Positions 33,588-42,731 of a DNA stretch of 49,404 nucleotides are shown piece by piece. Position numbers and translations under genes: made by a program. The stretch spans positions 1 to 49,404 of the forward strand of contig QZKW01000048.1 in assembly GCA_003599885.1 (NCBI GenBank). The letters run 5' to 3'. Under the pieces are notes generated by a model that had not been told where the DNA came from, searched no databases, and saw only the letters and a program-made list of their open reading frames with translations. Each line of letters opens with the position of its first letter. Position 1 is the first letter of the stretch. The DNA comes from Desulfobacteraceae bacterium (lineage in GTDB: Bacteria; Desulfobacterota; Desulfobacteria; Desulfobacterales; Desulfosalsimonadaceae).

Positions 33588-34173
33588 ATTCACCGCGAAA
33601 GAGCGCATAGATCACAAAGGAAATGCGTTTTTTTTGAAAAAGCACAAACGGTTCTTTTTTTTCGGTTGGCGGATAAATGGAAATATGAATACAGCCGATA
33701 TTATGATTTTATGCGATCAAATCAGAGAAACTGCATATGCTGTCCATACCTTTCATGGAAACGGATACCTTGAAAAAGTTTATGAAAATGCTTTGGTCAA
33801 CCGGTTGCGAAAATCGGGCCTTGAAGTTAGGCAGCAACATCCGATAGCTATTTATGATGAAGACGGTTCTGAAATTGGAGAATATTTTGCAGATATTGTC
33901 GTAAACGATGCGCTAATTATTGAGTTAAAAGCCTGCAAGGCTTTAACAAATGAACACCAATCGCAATTGCTTCATTATCTTAAATCCACCGGAATGGAAC
34001 ATGGGCTGCTGATTAATTTTGGATCCTATAAATTTGAAATTAAAAAATTCGCCAGAACTCAAGAGAATCATTCACCGCGAAAGAGCGCATAGATCACAAA
34101 GAAAATGCGTTTTTTTTTGAAAAAGCACAAACTGCTCTTTCTTTTGCGTTCCCTGTGTTCTTTCGCGGTGAAT
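33588..34173. mobile_element. Inverted-repeat-bounded cassette carrying a GxxExxY gene
   Basis: ATTCACCGCGAAAG (33588-33601) and its exact complement (34160-34173) form 14-bp terminal inverted repeats of a 586-bp segment. A 62-bp direct repeat (33588-33649 and 34070-34132) differs by one substitution and one T. The right copy encodes the last residues of the GxxExxY protein. The left copy begins 4 nt after the CheB-CheR stop. Flanks TAAACAT and TAAATGT are similar but not an exact target duplication. No transposase is encoded, so movement would need help in trans. Confidence 0.6.
33685..34092 (+). CDS. GxxExxY family protein (PD-(D/E)XK-like)
   Basis: 135 aa from ATG 33685; the open frame reaches back to a TTG at 33634 inside the repeat. 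The family motif is GYLEKVYENAL. A nuclease-like core follows, with YFADIVV and then LIIELKA (D...ExK), matching the PD-(D/E)XK pattern, and HQSQLLHYLKSTG after it. The family's function is unknown. Codon use is A+T-richer than in the flanking signalling genes. It sits within a small repeat-bounded cassette between two signalling genes. Its last residues (HSPRKSA) come from the repeat itself. Confidence 0.88.
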   Translation: MNTADIMILCDQIRETAYAVHTFHGNGYLEKVYENALVNRLRKSGLEVRQQHPIAIYDEDGSEIGEYFADIVVNDALIIELKACKALTNEHQSQLLHYLKSTGMEHGLLINFGSYKFEIKKFARTQENHSPRKSA

Positions 34174-34203
34174 TAAATGTCTTAAAAACAAATAGGTTCT
34201 CCG

Positions 34204-37200
34204 ATGAACGAAAAAAACAATTTGCGGAAACGGGCGGAAGTGACCGCCCGGAAAAAGTCTCCCCGGCCGCTCGAAAATCTGGAGGCGCTTTCGCCTGAAG
34301 AAATCCGGAAGATGTTCCATGAACTGCATGTGCATCAGATCGAACTGGAGATGCAAAATGAAGAATTGCAGGCGGCCCATGAAGAACTGAATGCCTCCCG
34401 GGACCGTTATTTCGATCTGTTTGATCTGGCGCCGGTGGGCTATATCTCCCTGAATGAGGAAGGCCTGATTCTTGAGGCCAACTTCACCGCCGCTGAGCTG
34501 CTGGGCATGGAAAGAGGCGCGCTGGTAAAAAAGCCGCTTCCCCGTTTTATTCACCCGAATGACCAGGATATCTACTATCATCACCGCAAAGCGCTTTTTG
34601 AAACCGGCACACCCCAGACCTGCGACATGCGCATGGTGCGGGCCGACGGCGCGCTTTTCTGGGCCATTATTAAGGCCGCTCCTGCCAAAAATCCCGACGG
34701 AACAATGGGTTGCCGCATTATGATGATCGAAAACACCGAACGCAAGCGCTCGGAAAAAAAGCTAAAGTCGGCCATCAGATACTGGGATAAGACCTTTGAC
34801 GCCATACAGGACGGAATTGCGCTGCTGGATCCAGACCAGCGCGTCATTCACAGCAACCGGGCCTTTCAGGATATGCTTCAGAAAACGAAAAAGGAGATCA
34901 CCGGCAGACACTGCTATCATTTCATTCACGGCACCGACGGCCCGATCCCCGGCTGCCCTTTCATGCGGACGAAAGCCTCCAAAAAACGCGAAATCATGGA
35001 ACTGGAAATGGATGGGAAAATATTTGAGGTTCTGGTGGACCCCATCCTGGACGAAAATGGGGATATTTCCAGTGCTGTGCATACTGCAAAGGACATCACC
35101 GAACGCAAACAGGCGGAAGCGGCGCTTGAACAGGAAAGAACTTTAACCGAAGCATTGTTTAAAAGCGTCCCAGGATATCTCTATATTTATGACGACCAGG
35201 GAAAACTTATCCGGTGGAATAAAAAAATGGAAGAGCTGACCGGTTATTCAACCGAAGAATTATCTCACATGACGATTCCAAAATGGTTTGAAGGAGAGGA
35301 TTCCGCCAGAGTGGCCGCAGCCGTTGAAAATGTCTTTACGACCGGGTATGGCGAAGTTGAGGCGCATCTTCTCGTTAAGGGTGGAGAAAAACCATTTGTT
35401 CATTTTAACGGAATCCAACTGACTCTCTACGGGAAAACATATCTTATCGGGGTTGGGATTGACATTACCGAACGCAAGCGGATTGAGAATGCGCTTCGGG
35501 AGAGTGAGGAGCACTATCGGGGGCTGATTGACCTTGCCGTAGACGGCATACTCATAGGATCGCATGAAGGTCTTATCATCGAAGCCAACCAGCATATGTG
35601 CGCAATCACCGGCATGACAAAGGAAAATTTTATTGGAAAGCATATCAGCGCCCTGCCGTTTACTCAGGAGTGTCTTCAAAAAACCCCGTTCCGCTTTGAT
35701 TTGGTGCAAAAAGGCGAAATCGTCATCAATGAACGAACCATGATCCGGCCGGAAGGATCAGAAGTATCGGTTGAAATGCGAAGCAGAATGATGCCGGACG
35801 GCACCTATCAGTCCATCTATCGCGACATTACCGAGCGCAAGCTGGCGGAGAACGTTCTGCGGCAGTTCATGGCCTCGGTTTACAATTCATCGGATGCCAT
35901 CGGAATGTCCACTCCGGAAGGAAAGCACTACTATCAAAACGAGGCTTTTGACGAGTTGTTTGGCGATATCGGTGATGATCCCCCAGCCACTTTATATGTG
36001 GATAAATCCGTCGGCAGGGAAGTGTTCAAAACGATTATGGCCGGGGGACATTGGAGCGGCGAAGTGAAAATGTACTCAAAAGACCGGCGTGTATTGAACA
36101 TTCTGCTCAGGGCCTATGCCAATAAAGACAGCGATGGACGCATTATCGGACTTTCCGGCATCCATACGGACATCACCGGACGCAAGGTCATTGAAGCCCG
36201 GCTGCGCAAGGCCGAAAAAATGGAATCCGTGGGCCTTCTGGCCGGTGGGGTGGCCCATGATTTCAACAATATGCTGGGGGTCATCCTCGGTTTTGTGGAA
36301 CTGACACTGGACAAACTGGACCCGGCCGATCCCATGTACGACGATCTCATGGAAATCCGCAAGGCTGCCCAGCGATCGGCTAACCTTACCTCGCAACTGC
36401 TGGCGTTTGCCCGCAAACAACCCGTCACCCCCAGGCCTCTGGATTTAAACACAACGATTGCGGGAATTTTAAAGAAGCTTCAGCGAAAGGCCGGGGAAGG
36501 CATCACTCTGTCCTGGCGCCCCGGCCCCGACCCGTGGCCCGTCAATGTGGATCCGTCACAAATTGAGCAGATTCTTTCCAATCTGTGCGACAACTCACGG
36601 GAAGCCATTTCCGGCAAGGGCGAAATCACCATTCAGACAAAGACGGCTATCCTTGATAAACCCGATTGCATGGAATACGCGGGACTGGTACCGGGTGAGT
36701 ATGTGCTGCTGTCCTTTAGCGACACCGGATGCGGCATCAGCCGGGAAATCATAGACAGACTCTTCGATCCGTTTTTCACCACCAAAGAGACGGGCAAAGG
36801 CCCGGGGCTTGGCCTTTCCACGGTCTACGGCATCATCAAACAGAACCACGGCTTCATCTATGCCCTCAGCCAGCCGGGACAGGGAGCGAGCTTCAAGATT
36901 TTCCTTCCCCGGCACAAACCAACGGCTGATGAGGCAGGGGCCGAACAACCGCCAAAACAAGCGATGGGCGGCAATGAGACGATACTGCTTGTGGAGGACG
37001 AGCCCGCCGTATTGAAGGTGGCGCAAATGATGCTCGCCCACCTGGGCTATACCGTTGTGGCGGCGAACGCCCCAGCCGAAGCCATCCGGATGGCCGAAGA
37101 ACAGCCGGGCAAGATTGACCTGCTGATAACCGACGTGATCATGCCCGGAATGAACGGACGGGATCTGGCCCAAAAATTGATGTCCCTCTACCCGGACCTC

Positions 37201-37347
37201 AAGAGCCTCTTCATGTCCGGGTATACCGCTGATATTATCACTCGCGACGAGGTGCTGGAGGAAGGCGTGTGCTTCATCCAAAAGCCCTTCCTTATCAAAG
37301 CTCTGGCCGCCAAAGTCCGGGAAGCGCTGGAAAAACAGGAAAATTAA
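34204..37347 (+). CDS. Multi-PAS hybrid sensor histidine kinase
   Basis: 1047 aa, no membrane helices seen, so a soluble sensor. A coiled-coil start (LHVHQIELEMQNEELQAAHE) precedes five PAS-type units (about 75-190, 200-305, 320-425, 430-545 and 555-660). HisKA follows with H685 in GGVAHDFNN. HATPase_c has CDNSREAI, DTGCGIS and GPGLGLSTVYG. A C-terminal receiver has D977 in LLITDVIMPGMNG and the FIQKPF lysine. The C-terminal receiver suggests phosphorelay or self-control. Its stop overlaps the next kinase start (TAATG), so the two are co-translated. The N-terminal 190 residues are closely paralogous to those of the next gene. Confidence 0.93.
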   Translation: MNEKNNLRKRAEVTARKKSPRPLENLEALSPEEIRKMFHELHVHQIELEMQNEELQAAHEELNASRDRYFDLFDLAPVGYISLNEEGLILEANFTAAELLGMERGALVKKPLPRFIHPNDQDIYYHHRKALFETGTPQTCDMRMVRADGALFWAIIKAAPAKNPDGTMGCRIMMIENTERKRSEKKLKSAIRYWDKTFDAIQDGIALLDPDQRVIHSNRAFQDMLQKTKKEITGRHCYHFIHGTDGPIPGCPFMRTKASKKREIMELEMDGKIFEVLVDPILDENGDISSAVHTAKDITERKQAEAALEQERTLTEALFKSVPGYLYIYDDQGKLIRWNKKMEELTGYSTEELSHMTIPKWFEGEDSARVAAAVENVFTTGYGEVEAHLLVKGGEKPFVHFNGIQLTLYGKTYLIGVGIDITERKRIENALRESEEHYRGLIDLAVDGILIGSHEGLIIEANQHMCAITGMTKENFIGKHISALPFTQECLQKTPFRFDLVQKGEIVINERTMIRPEGSEVSVEMRSRMMPDGTYQSIYRDITERKLAENVLRQFMASVYNSSDAIGMSTPEGKHYYQNEAFDELFGDIGDDPPATLYVDKSVGREVFKTIMAGGHWSGEVKMYSKDRRVLNILLRAYANKDSDGRIIGLSGIHTDITGRKVIEARLRKAEKMESVGLLAGGVAHDFNNMLGVILGFVELTLDKLDPADPMYDDLMEIRKAAQRSANLTSQLLAFARKQPVTPRPLDLNTTIAGILKKLQRKAGEGITLSWRPGPDPWPVNVDPSQIEQILSNLCDNSREAISGKGEITIQTKTAILDKPDCMEYAGLVPGEYVLLSFSDTGCGISREIIDRLFDPFFTTKETGKGPGLGLSTVYGIIKQNHGFIYALSQPGQGASFKIFLPRHKPTADEAGAEQPPKQAMGGNETILLVEDEPAVLKVAQMMLAHLGYTVVAANAPAEAIRMAEEQPGKIDLLITDVIMPGMNGRDLAQKLMSLYPDLKSLFMSGYTADIITRDEVLEEGVCFIQKPFLIKALAAKVREALEKQEN

Positions 37348-39383
37348 TGAAGAGCAGAAAGACATCCCCCAAAATCGTCCGTCCGGCGTCAGCCCCGGAA
37401 ACGGATTTGCGCAAACGCGCCAAAGCGATCGTTTCGGAAAAAGAAAGCCGGACTGGCGAAACTCCGGAAAACCTCTCCCCGGAGGCGCTGCTACAGGCGC
37501 TTCATGAATTGCGGGTGCATCAGATTGAGCTTGAGATGCAAAACGAGGAGTTGCAAAGCACGCAGGCGGCACTGGAAGCAGCGAATGAACGATATTTTAG
37601 CTTTTACGACCTGGCGCCGGTGGGATTTGTCACCTTGAGCGATAAGGGGCAGATTCTGGAAACGAACCTCACCTTTGCCGCCTGGGTAGGGGTTGAACGC
37701 GGTGCGCTGGTCAACGCCCCGCTGAGTCTGTTCATTTTCCCGGAAGATCAGGACATCTATTTTCTCCAAAAAAAACAGCTTTTCAAAACCCATGGCGACC
37801 AAACCTGCGAGTTGCGGATGCTGCGCCCGGATGGAATGACCTTCTGGGCGAGTCTTGAGGCTTCCATTTTCCACCTTCCTGACGGCGCGCCTATTTGCCG
37901 CATCGTGCTCAGCGACATCACCGGACACAAACGGGCGGAACAGGCAATACGGGAGAGCGAAAAAAACATGGCCACCCTATTTGACGCCATTACGGAATCC
38001 GTATATTTAATAGACACTGAAGGCCTCTTGCTGTCAGTGAACCAGACGGCGGCCCAGCGCTTTGGCCTGAAGCCGGAAAACATGAAAGGAAAATCCACAT
38101 TTACTTTTTTGCCGGAACAAATCGCGAAATCCCGGCGGGAAAAGATTAAAGAAGTATTCCGGACCGGCAGGGAAATCATTTTTGAAGACATCCGGAGCGG
38201 AAGCCATTTCAAGCATGCACTTTATCCAATCTTTGATGAAAACGGCAAGATCGTCCGGATCGCCGGATTCAGCCAGAACGTCACTGACATCAGAAAGGTT
38301 GAAGCGGCCTTGCAGGAGAGTGAAAAAAACCTGGCCACCCTGTTTAATGCGATTACGGAGTCCTTGTATTTAATGGACGCTCAGGGAATTTTACTGTCCG
38401 TAAACGAAACAACCGCCCAATGGTTTGACTTGAAGCCTGAAGAGATTGAAGGGAGGAGTGCCTATAATTTTTTTCCGGAAAATGTCGCGAAAAACCGGCG
38501 GGAAAAAATTGAGGAGGTATTCCGGACCGGCAGGGAAGTCCGCTTTGAAGACAGCCATAAAGGAAAGCATTTCAGGCATGCGCTTTATCCGGTTTTTGGC
38601 GAGGACGGCAAAGTCAGCCGCCTTGCCGGATTCAGCCAGGATATTACTGACCTGAAAACGGCCGAAGAAGGATTAAAAGCATCGCACGCGCAACTGAGGG
38701 AACTGACACGGCATTTACAGACCGTGCGGGAGCAGGAGCGGGTCCGCATCGCACGCGGAGTCCATGATGAGCTGGGCCAGGTATTGACGGCGATCACCCT
38801 GGAAACCTCCTGGCTGGCCAAAAAACTGACAAAAAGGCAGAAAGCCTTGAAGGAAAGAGCTGAAGCCACAGCGAGTCTCGCAACCGATGCGATTCAGTCG
38901 GTCAAGAAAATCATCTCTGAATTGCGGCCTTCTTTGCTGAGCGACCTGGGCCTTGCCGAAGCGATCAAGTGGCAGGCCGCCGAATATCAGAAACGATCAG
39001 GGCTGAAATGCGCCATGTCCATTGATCTCGGCGACACGGGTTTTCCTGATGATATTTCAACGGCGGTTTTCAGGATTTTTCAGGAAGCCGTCACCAACGT
39101 TATCCGCCATGCCAAAGCGACTGAAATATCGGTGAGCCTGAAGGAAACGAACGGCTGTATCGAACTTATCGTTAAAGATAACGGAATCGGATTTGATGAA
39201 TCCATGCGACGGGAAGACAGTTTCGGGATTACAGGAATGAAAGAACGGGCCCATGTTCTGGGGGGAAAACTCGCAGTCTCCGGCATACCCAAAAAAGGAA
39301 GCACTGTGGTGGCGAGAATTCCGGTCAAAACGGACAACGGCATCGTTACCCCGCATACGGTACCAATCGGGTCCGGTCAATGA
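37347..39383 (+). CDS. PAS-containing NarX/DegS-type histidine kinase
   Basis: 678 aa from ATG 37347, which overlaps the preceding stop. The N-terminus repeats the LRVHQIELEMQNEELQ coiled coil of the upstream kinase. Three PAS units follow. The second and third are a tandem duplication 121 codons apart (about 37953 and 38316), with shared text such as REKI-EVFRTGRE. HisKA_3 has H473 in ARGVHDELGQVLTAI. HATPase_c has TNVIRHAKA, DNGIGFDE and FGITGMKERA. Kinases of this class pair with NarL/FixJ-type regulators, but none is encoded in the window. The 3' end overlaps the convergent glycyl radical enzyme by 38 nt. Confidence 0.92.
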   Translation: MKSRKTSPKIVRPASAPETDLRKRAKAIVSEKESRTGETPENLSPEALLQALHELRVHQIELEMQNEELQSTQAALEAANERYFSFYDLAPVGFVTLSDKGQILETNLTFAAWVGVERGALVNAPLSLFIFPEDQDIYFLQKKQLFKTHGDQTCELRMLRPDGMTFWASLEASIFHLPDGAPICRIVLSDITGHKRAEQAIRESEKNMATLFDAITESVYLIDTEGLLLSVNQTAAQRFGLKPENMKGKSTFTFLPEQIAKSRREKIKEVFRTGREIIFEDIRSGSHFKHALYPIFDENGKIVRIAGFSQNVTDIRKVEAALQESEKNLATLFNAITESLYLMDAQGILLSVNETTAQWFDLKPEEIEGRSAYNFFPENVAKNRREKIEEVFRTGREVRFEDSHKGKHFRHALYPVFGEDGKVSRLAGFSQDITDLKTAEEGLKASHAQLRELTRHLQTVREQERVRIARGVHDELGQVLTAITLETSWLAKKLTKRQKALKERAEATASLATDAIQSVKKIISELRPSLLSDLGLAEAIKWQAAEYQKRSGLKCAMSIDLGDTGFPDDISTAVFRIFQEAVTNVIRHAKATEISVSLKETNGCIELIVKDNGIGFDESMRREDSFGITGMKERAHVLGGKLAVSGIPKKGSTVVARIPVKTDNGIVTPHTVPIGSGQ

Positions 39384-41721
39384 TCTCCTGCTTGACCGTC
39401 ACTGGCAGATCATCAAAATAAGCGCAATAACCGGCCACCCGCACCACGATGCCCGGATATTTCCCGGGATTGTTTTTCGCATCCAGGAGCATGTCGGGAT
39501 CCAGAATATTGAGCTGCATTTCCATACCCCCGGATTTAAAAAACCCTTCCATCAAAGCGGTCAGCACCCGCAGCCCTTTTTCACCGGACACGGTGGTTTT
39601 ATCAAACCGCAGGTTGAGAGCATAGCCGTTCATGGCAAGAGTGGCGTCGACCTTGGCCACGGAATTGAGCAGGGCGGTCACACCGCGCCGGTCTTTGCCG
39701 TTTGCGCTCCCAAGAGAGGCCGCAAACGGTTCACCCGATTTCCGGCCCGACGGCAGGGCTTCGGTGTGATTTCCAAACCCCACATGGCAGGTGGAGGAAT
39801 AAAACCCCGGCACATAATTACCGCCGCGCGTGTTTTCAAATGCCGTAAGCGCGTCATGAAAAATAACGGCCACACGGCCGGCATAGCGGTCGGGCATGTC
39901 CAGGTCATTCCCGAACTTGGGCGCATTCAGGAGTTCCGCCCGCAATTTTTCAAACCCTGCAAAATCAGCCCGCAAGGCCTGTATGATTTTACTTAAGGTA
40001 TATTTTCTTTTTGTAAAAACCAGCTCATGGATGGCTGCCAGCGAATCGGCAACGTCCGCCACCCCGACTCCCTGGACCCCGCTGGAATTGAATTTCGCGC
40101 CTCCGGCCGTGACATCTTTTCCGCTATCCATGCAGCCGTCCACCAGCAGGGAGGAGAACGGCGTGGGGTGGTAGTCCCGGTTTCCCGTCTCCAGTATCTT
40201 CAAATCAGAGATCAGCCGTCCCGCCATGTGGTTCACCTGGGCGGCAAAAGCGTCCATAACCGCATCCATTGAATCGAGTTGGTCCGGAGGCGGCGTTTTC
40301 ACGCCGAGGCGTCGGCGGCTGTTCATGCGCCTACCCTCGTTCAGGGCAAGAACCAAACAGAGCGGCAGATTCATCAGGGCCGCGTCCGTGGAGAAAAAGC
40401 TCCGGCCCGGAAACGAGGGCTCCACACACCCGACGATCCCGTAATCCCTGGCGTCTTCTATGGGAAACCCGTGTTTGACCAGCGATTCCACAACCGGGGC
40501 ATCATTAAACAGGCCCGGCACCCCTTTGCCCTGACGGGCCACATCCACGACCCGTCGGACATACTCCTTCGGTGATCCGGGATGAATCCGGGCCATGTAG
40601 TTGGGGTCCCTTAATCCGGCATGTGCCATGATATCCAGAAAAAGATGGGTCAGGTCGTTGACTGCGTCCCGGCCGTCCTTGTCCATACCGCCGATGGTGG
40701 CTGCCTGGGCGACCAGAAATCCGCCGTGATACTGGCTGGCGCGTTCCGACATCAGAAACACATGCTCGGTGGTTTTCGCCGAAAAGCACAGGAGCAGTTC
40801 AAAGGCCGAGTCCCTGGTGATTCTGCCTTCCGCCAAATCCTTCTTATAATAAGGATACAGATACTGGTCCACCCGGCCAAACGATACCGCAGAATTCAAG
40901 CCTTCCAGACAGACGCCCATATGGGCCAGCCAGAGGGACTGCAAGGCCTCGTGAAATGTTTCCGCGGGTTTTTCCGGAACCTTATGACAAATATCGGCGA
41001 TAGCTTTCAGTTCTTTGCTTCGGACCGGGTCTTGTTCAAGACCAGCCTGACGGCCGGCCTCGTCTCCCAGCCGCCGGGCATAGCCGGCAAGCCCTTCGCA
41101 GGCGATTCTTGCGGCCCTGTGCAGGTCATAGTCTTTTCCCCTTATTTCATCCAGATACCCGCTGATGCCGATGCGGATCATCTTTTCATAATTCGGTAAA
41201 AAATGTCCGATGCCTCCGGCCTCGTTGATCAGATAACTGGTGGCGTTCAGCTGTTCCTTCACATACCGGGCGAACCGGACCCTGTTTTTCCGGAAAGCCC
41301 TGACCACCATATTCCGGGGGAGCCAGTAGGGTATCACCTGGGTCAGCAGACGGGCGCGGTCAGACCAGGATATGGAATGCGGGGTGGTTTTGCGTTTGTC
41401 AATCCACAGCAGTTCTTCGCTCATGAACACACCGGCCAGTTCGGGCTGCATAATGGCGGACTTTCGGCGGGTGCCCATATTGCCGATGATCCATTCCTCC
41501 GGCCAGATTTTCACCGATTTGTTCGCCAGCAGATACCGAAAGGCTTTGGCCTTGCGGATCACCATGGGCTCTTTTTTATTGTCATGGGTTTTAAAAAATT
41601 CGGTGATCAGCAGCGCCCTCTCCGGGCACAGCCATACCGGTTCTTTGAGCAGCGCTTCCCGGATTCCTAAAAACCGGTCCGGCGTTTTCGTCATGGGTTT
41701 TATGGCGGTTTGCTGTTTCAT
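39346..41721 (-). CDS. Glycyl radical enzyme, orphan (no adjacent activase)
   Basis: 791 aa, standard family length. ATG 41721 has AAGGTGGA 5 nt upstream. The PFL-like barrel has active-site C432 and E434 in VGCVEP, and the radical glycine G764 in RVAGYCAYF. A cysteine two residues after the radical glycine is unusual; Ser, Thr or Ala is more common there. The C-V-E motif points to a lyase/dehydratase or decarboxylase, not PFL. No radical-SAM activase lies beside it, so it may rely on the one at 25647-26564. The last 38 nt overlap the convergent kinase gene. Substrate not assignable. Confidence 0.9.
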   Translation of the reverse strand: MKQQTAIKPMTKTPDRFLGIREALLKEPVWLCPERALLITEFFKTHDNKKEPMVIRKAKAFRYLLANKSVKIWPEEWIIGNMGTRRKSAIMQPELAGVFMSEELLWIDKRKTTPHSISWSDRARLLTQVIPYWLPRNMVVRAFRKNRVRFARYVKEQLNATSYLINEAGGIGHFLPNYEKMIRIGISGYLDEIRGKDYDLHRAARIACEGLAGYARRLGDEAGRQAGLEQDPVRSKELKAIADICHKVPEKPAETFHEALQSLWLAHMGVCLEGLNSAVSFGRVDQYLYPYYKKDLAEGRITRDSAFELLLCFSAKTTEHVFLMSERASQYHGGFLVAQAATIGGMDKDGRDAVNDLTHLFLDIMAHAGLRDPNYMARIHPGSPKEYVRRVVDVARQGKGVPGLFNDAPVVESLVKHGFPIEDARDYGIVGCVEPSFPGRSFFSTDAALMNLPLCLVLALNEGRRMNSRRRLGVKTPPPDQLDSMDAVMDAFAAQVNHMAGRLISDLKILETGNRDYHPTPFSSLLVDGCMDSGKDVTAGGAKFNSSGVQGVGVADVADSLAAIHELVFTKRKYTLSKIIQALRADFAGFEKLRAELLNAPKFGNDLDMPDRYAGRVAVIFHDALTAFENTRGGNYVPGFYSSTCHVGFGNHTEALPSGRKSGEPFAASLGSANGKDRRGVTALLNSVAKVDATLAMNGYALNLRFDKTTVSGEKGLRVLTALMEGFFKSGGMEMQLNILDPDMLLDAKNNPGKYPGIVVRVAGYCAYFDDLPVTVKQEIIDRTRLVPYAG

Positions 41722-41841
41722 GGGTCCACCTTTATAACGGACGATGAATCGGTTTCGGCACTGAATGGTTCCAAAACCAATATAAAGGATTTCATTTTAA
41801 AGTCAAAAAAAACGAACAGACGGCAAAATCCGAATGATGCA

Positions 41842-41870
41842 TTGCGATTTTATCCTTCATGTCTTACTAT
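41842..41870 (+). promoter_or_regulatory. Sigma70-like promoter for the 82-aa gene
   Basis: TTGCGA (41842-41847) and TACTAT (41865-41870) are 17 nt apart, about 50 nt before ATG 41922. The rest of the 200-nt divergent region toward the glycyl radical enzyme shows no obvious operator. Confidence 0.5.
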
Positions 41871-41921
41871 ACGGACAGGATCGTTTCCGATAATGTCAAT
41901 CACAACCAAAGGAGGCCTGCC

Positions 41922-42170
41922 ATGATCGACAAAAAAGTGATTTGCGAAAAAATTAAAGAGATATATCCCGACATCGGCGAATGCGGCATTGATGTGAACG
42001 TGGACTATGATGAATCTCAAAAAAGATGGGTCGTTGACCTAAAAAAAGATAACCATGAACTGAAGACCTACCTTGACCCCGGTGATGCGGAAGTCTGCCT
42101 TGAAGGCAAGCAGTGTGTCAGCCTGGGAATAGAGATTGCGCAGTTACGCGGCAATATTGAAAGAATGTAA
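41922..42170 (+). CDS. Conserved-looking small acidic protein of unknown function
   Basis: 82 aa from ATG 41922, with a perfect AAGGAGG 7 nt upstream. Soluble, mixed alpha/beta in appearance. Charged segments are KKVICEKIKEIYPDIGECGI and VDLKKDNHELKTYLDPGDAE; the C-terminal part GKQCVSLGIEIAQLRGNI looks helical. Three cysteines are spread out without a metal motif. I do not recognise a family. A good promoter and a 3' hairpin support a real single-gene unit. It diverges from the orphan glycyl radical enzyme, so a link is possible but unproven. Confidence 0.8.
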   Translation: MIDKKVICEKIKEIYPDIGECGIDVNVDYDESQKRWVVDLKKDNHELKTYLDPGDAEVCLEGKQCVSLGIEIAQLRGNIERM

Positions 42171-42176
42171 TCAAAA

Positions 42177-42221
42177 GGGCGGGGTTCACGACAAAAAAAG
42201 AAAGTCGCCTGAACTCCGCCC
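42177..42221. terminator. Hairpin after the 82-aa gene
   Basis: GGGCGGGGTTCA (42177-42188) pairs with TGAACTCCGCCC (42210-42221), one G-T apart, around a loop of about 21 nt rich in A. There is no U-tract. It lies 7 nt after the stop and between convergent genes. Confidence 0.5.
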
Positions 42222-42279
42222 GGAACTATCTGCATCCATCCAAATCTTTGCTTGAATAACGGCCATTTCCGGATGACCA

Positions 42280-42696
42280 TTAACGGATGACTGCCGTGGC
42301 CCTGATTTCAACAAGCAGGCCCGGCAATACGAGTTCATTCACGCCAATGGCGGTCCATGCGGGGAAGTTGTTTGGAATAAATTCCGATTTGACTTTGGCA
42401 AATTTTCGCATATCCCCCATCGAGATATGGTACGTCACGAGTTCAACAATATCACCAAGCGTCCCGCCCGCTTCGCTGAGCACTTTTTTAAGGTTGATAA
42501 ACGCCTGTCGGGTTTGGGCTTCAATCCCCTCTGCGAGTTCCATTTTCTCATTCATGCCGACCTGCCCGGAAACCCATACCATGCCGCCAGCCTGCACAGC
42601 CTGTGAAAACTGCATGGAATCATAGATTATTTCCGTACCGGCAGGATTGATCAGCTTTTTTTGATTGTTTGCTTCCCGCATTTCCTTTTGTTCCAT
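42280..42696 (-). CDS. RidA/YjgF-family protein
   Basis: 138 aa from ATG 42696, with GAGAGGAG about 7 nt upstream. Family signs are FSQAVQAGGMVWVSGQVGM, QTRQAFINLKKVLSEAGG and the C-terminal VEIRATAV, where the Arg binds the carboxylate of the substrate. RidA deaminates reactive enamine/imine intermediates such as 2-aminoacrylate. Family members also include other hydrolases, so the physiological substrate is not certain. It stands alone, convergent with the 82-aa gene. Confidence 0.92.
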   Translation of the reverse strand: MEQKEMREANNQKKLINPAGTEIIYDSMQFSQAVQAGGMVWVSGQVGMNEKMELAEGIEAQTRQAFINLKKVLSEAGGTLGDIVELVTYHISMGDMRKFAKVKSEFIPNNFPAWTAIGVNELVLPGLLVEIRATAVIR

Positions 42697-42731
42697 CAAA
42701 ACTCCTCTCAAAAATTCAAATTGTCACTGCG

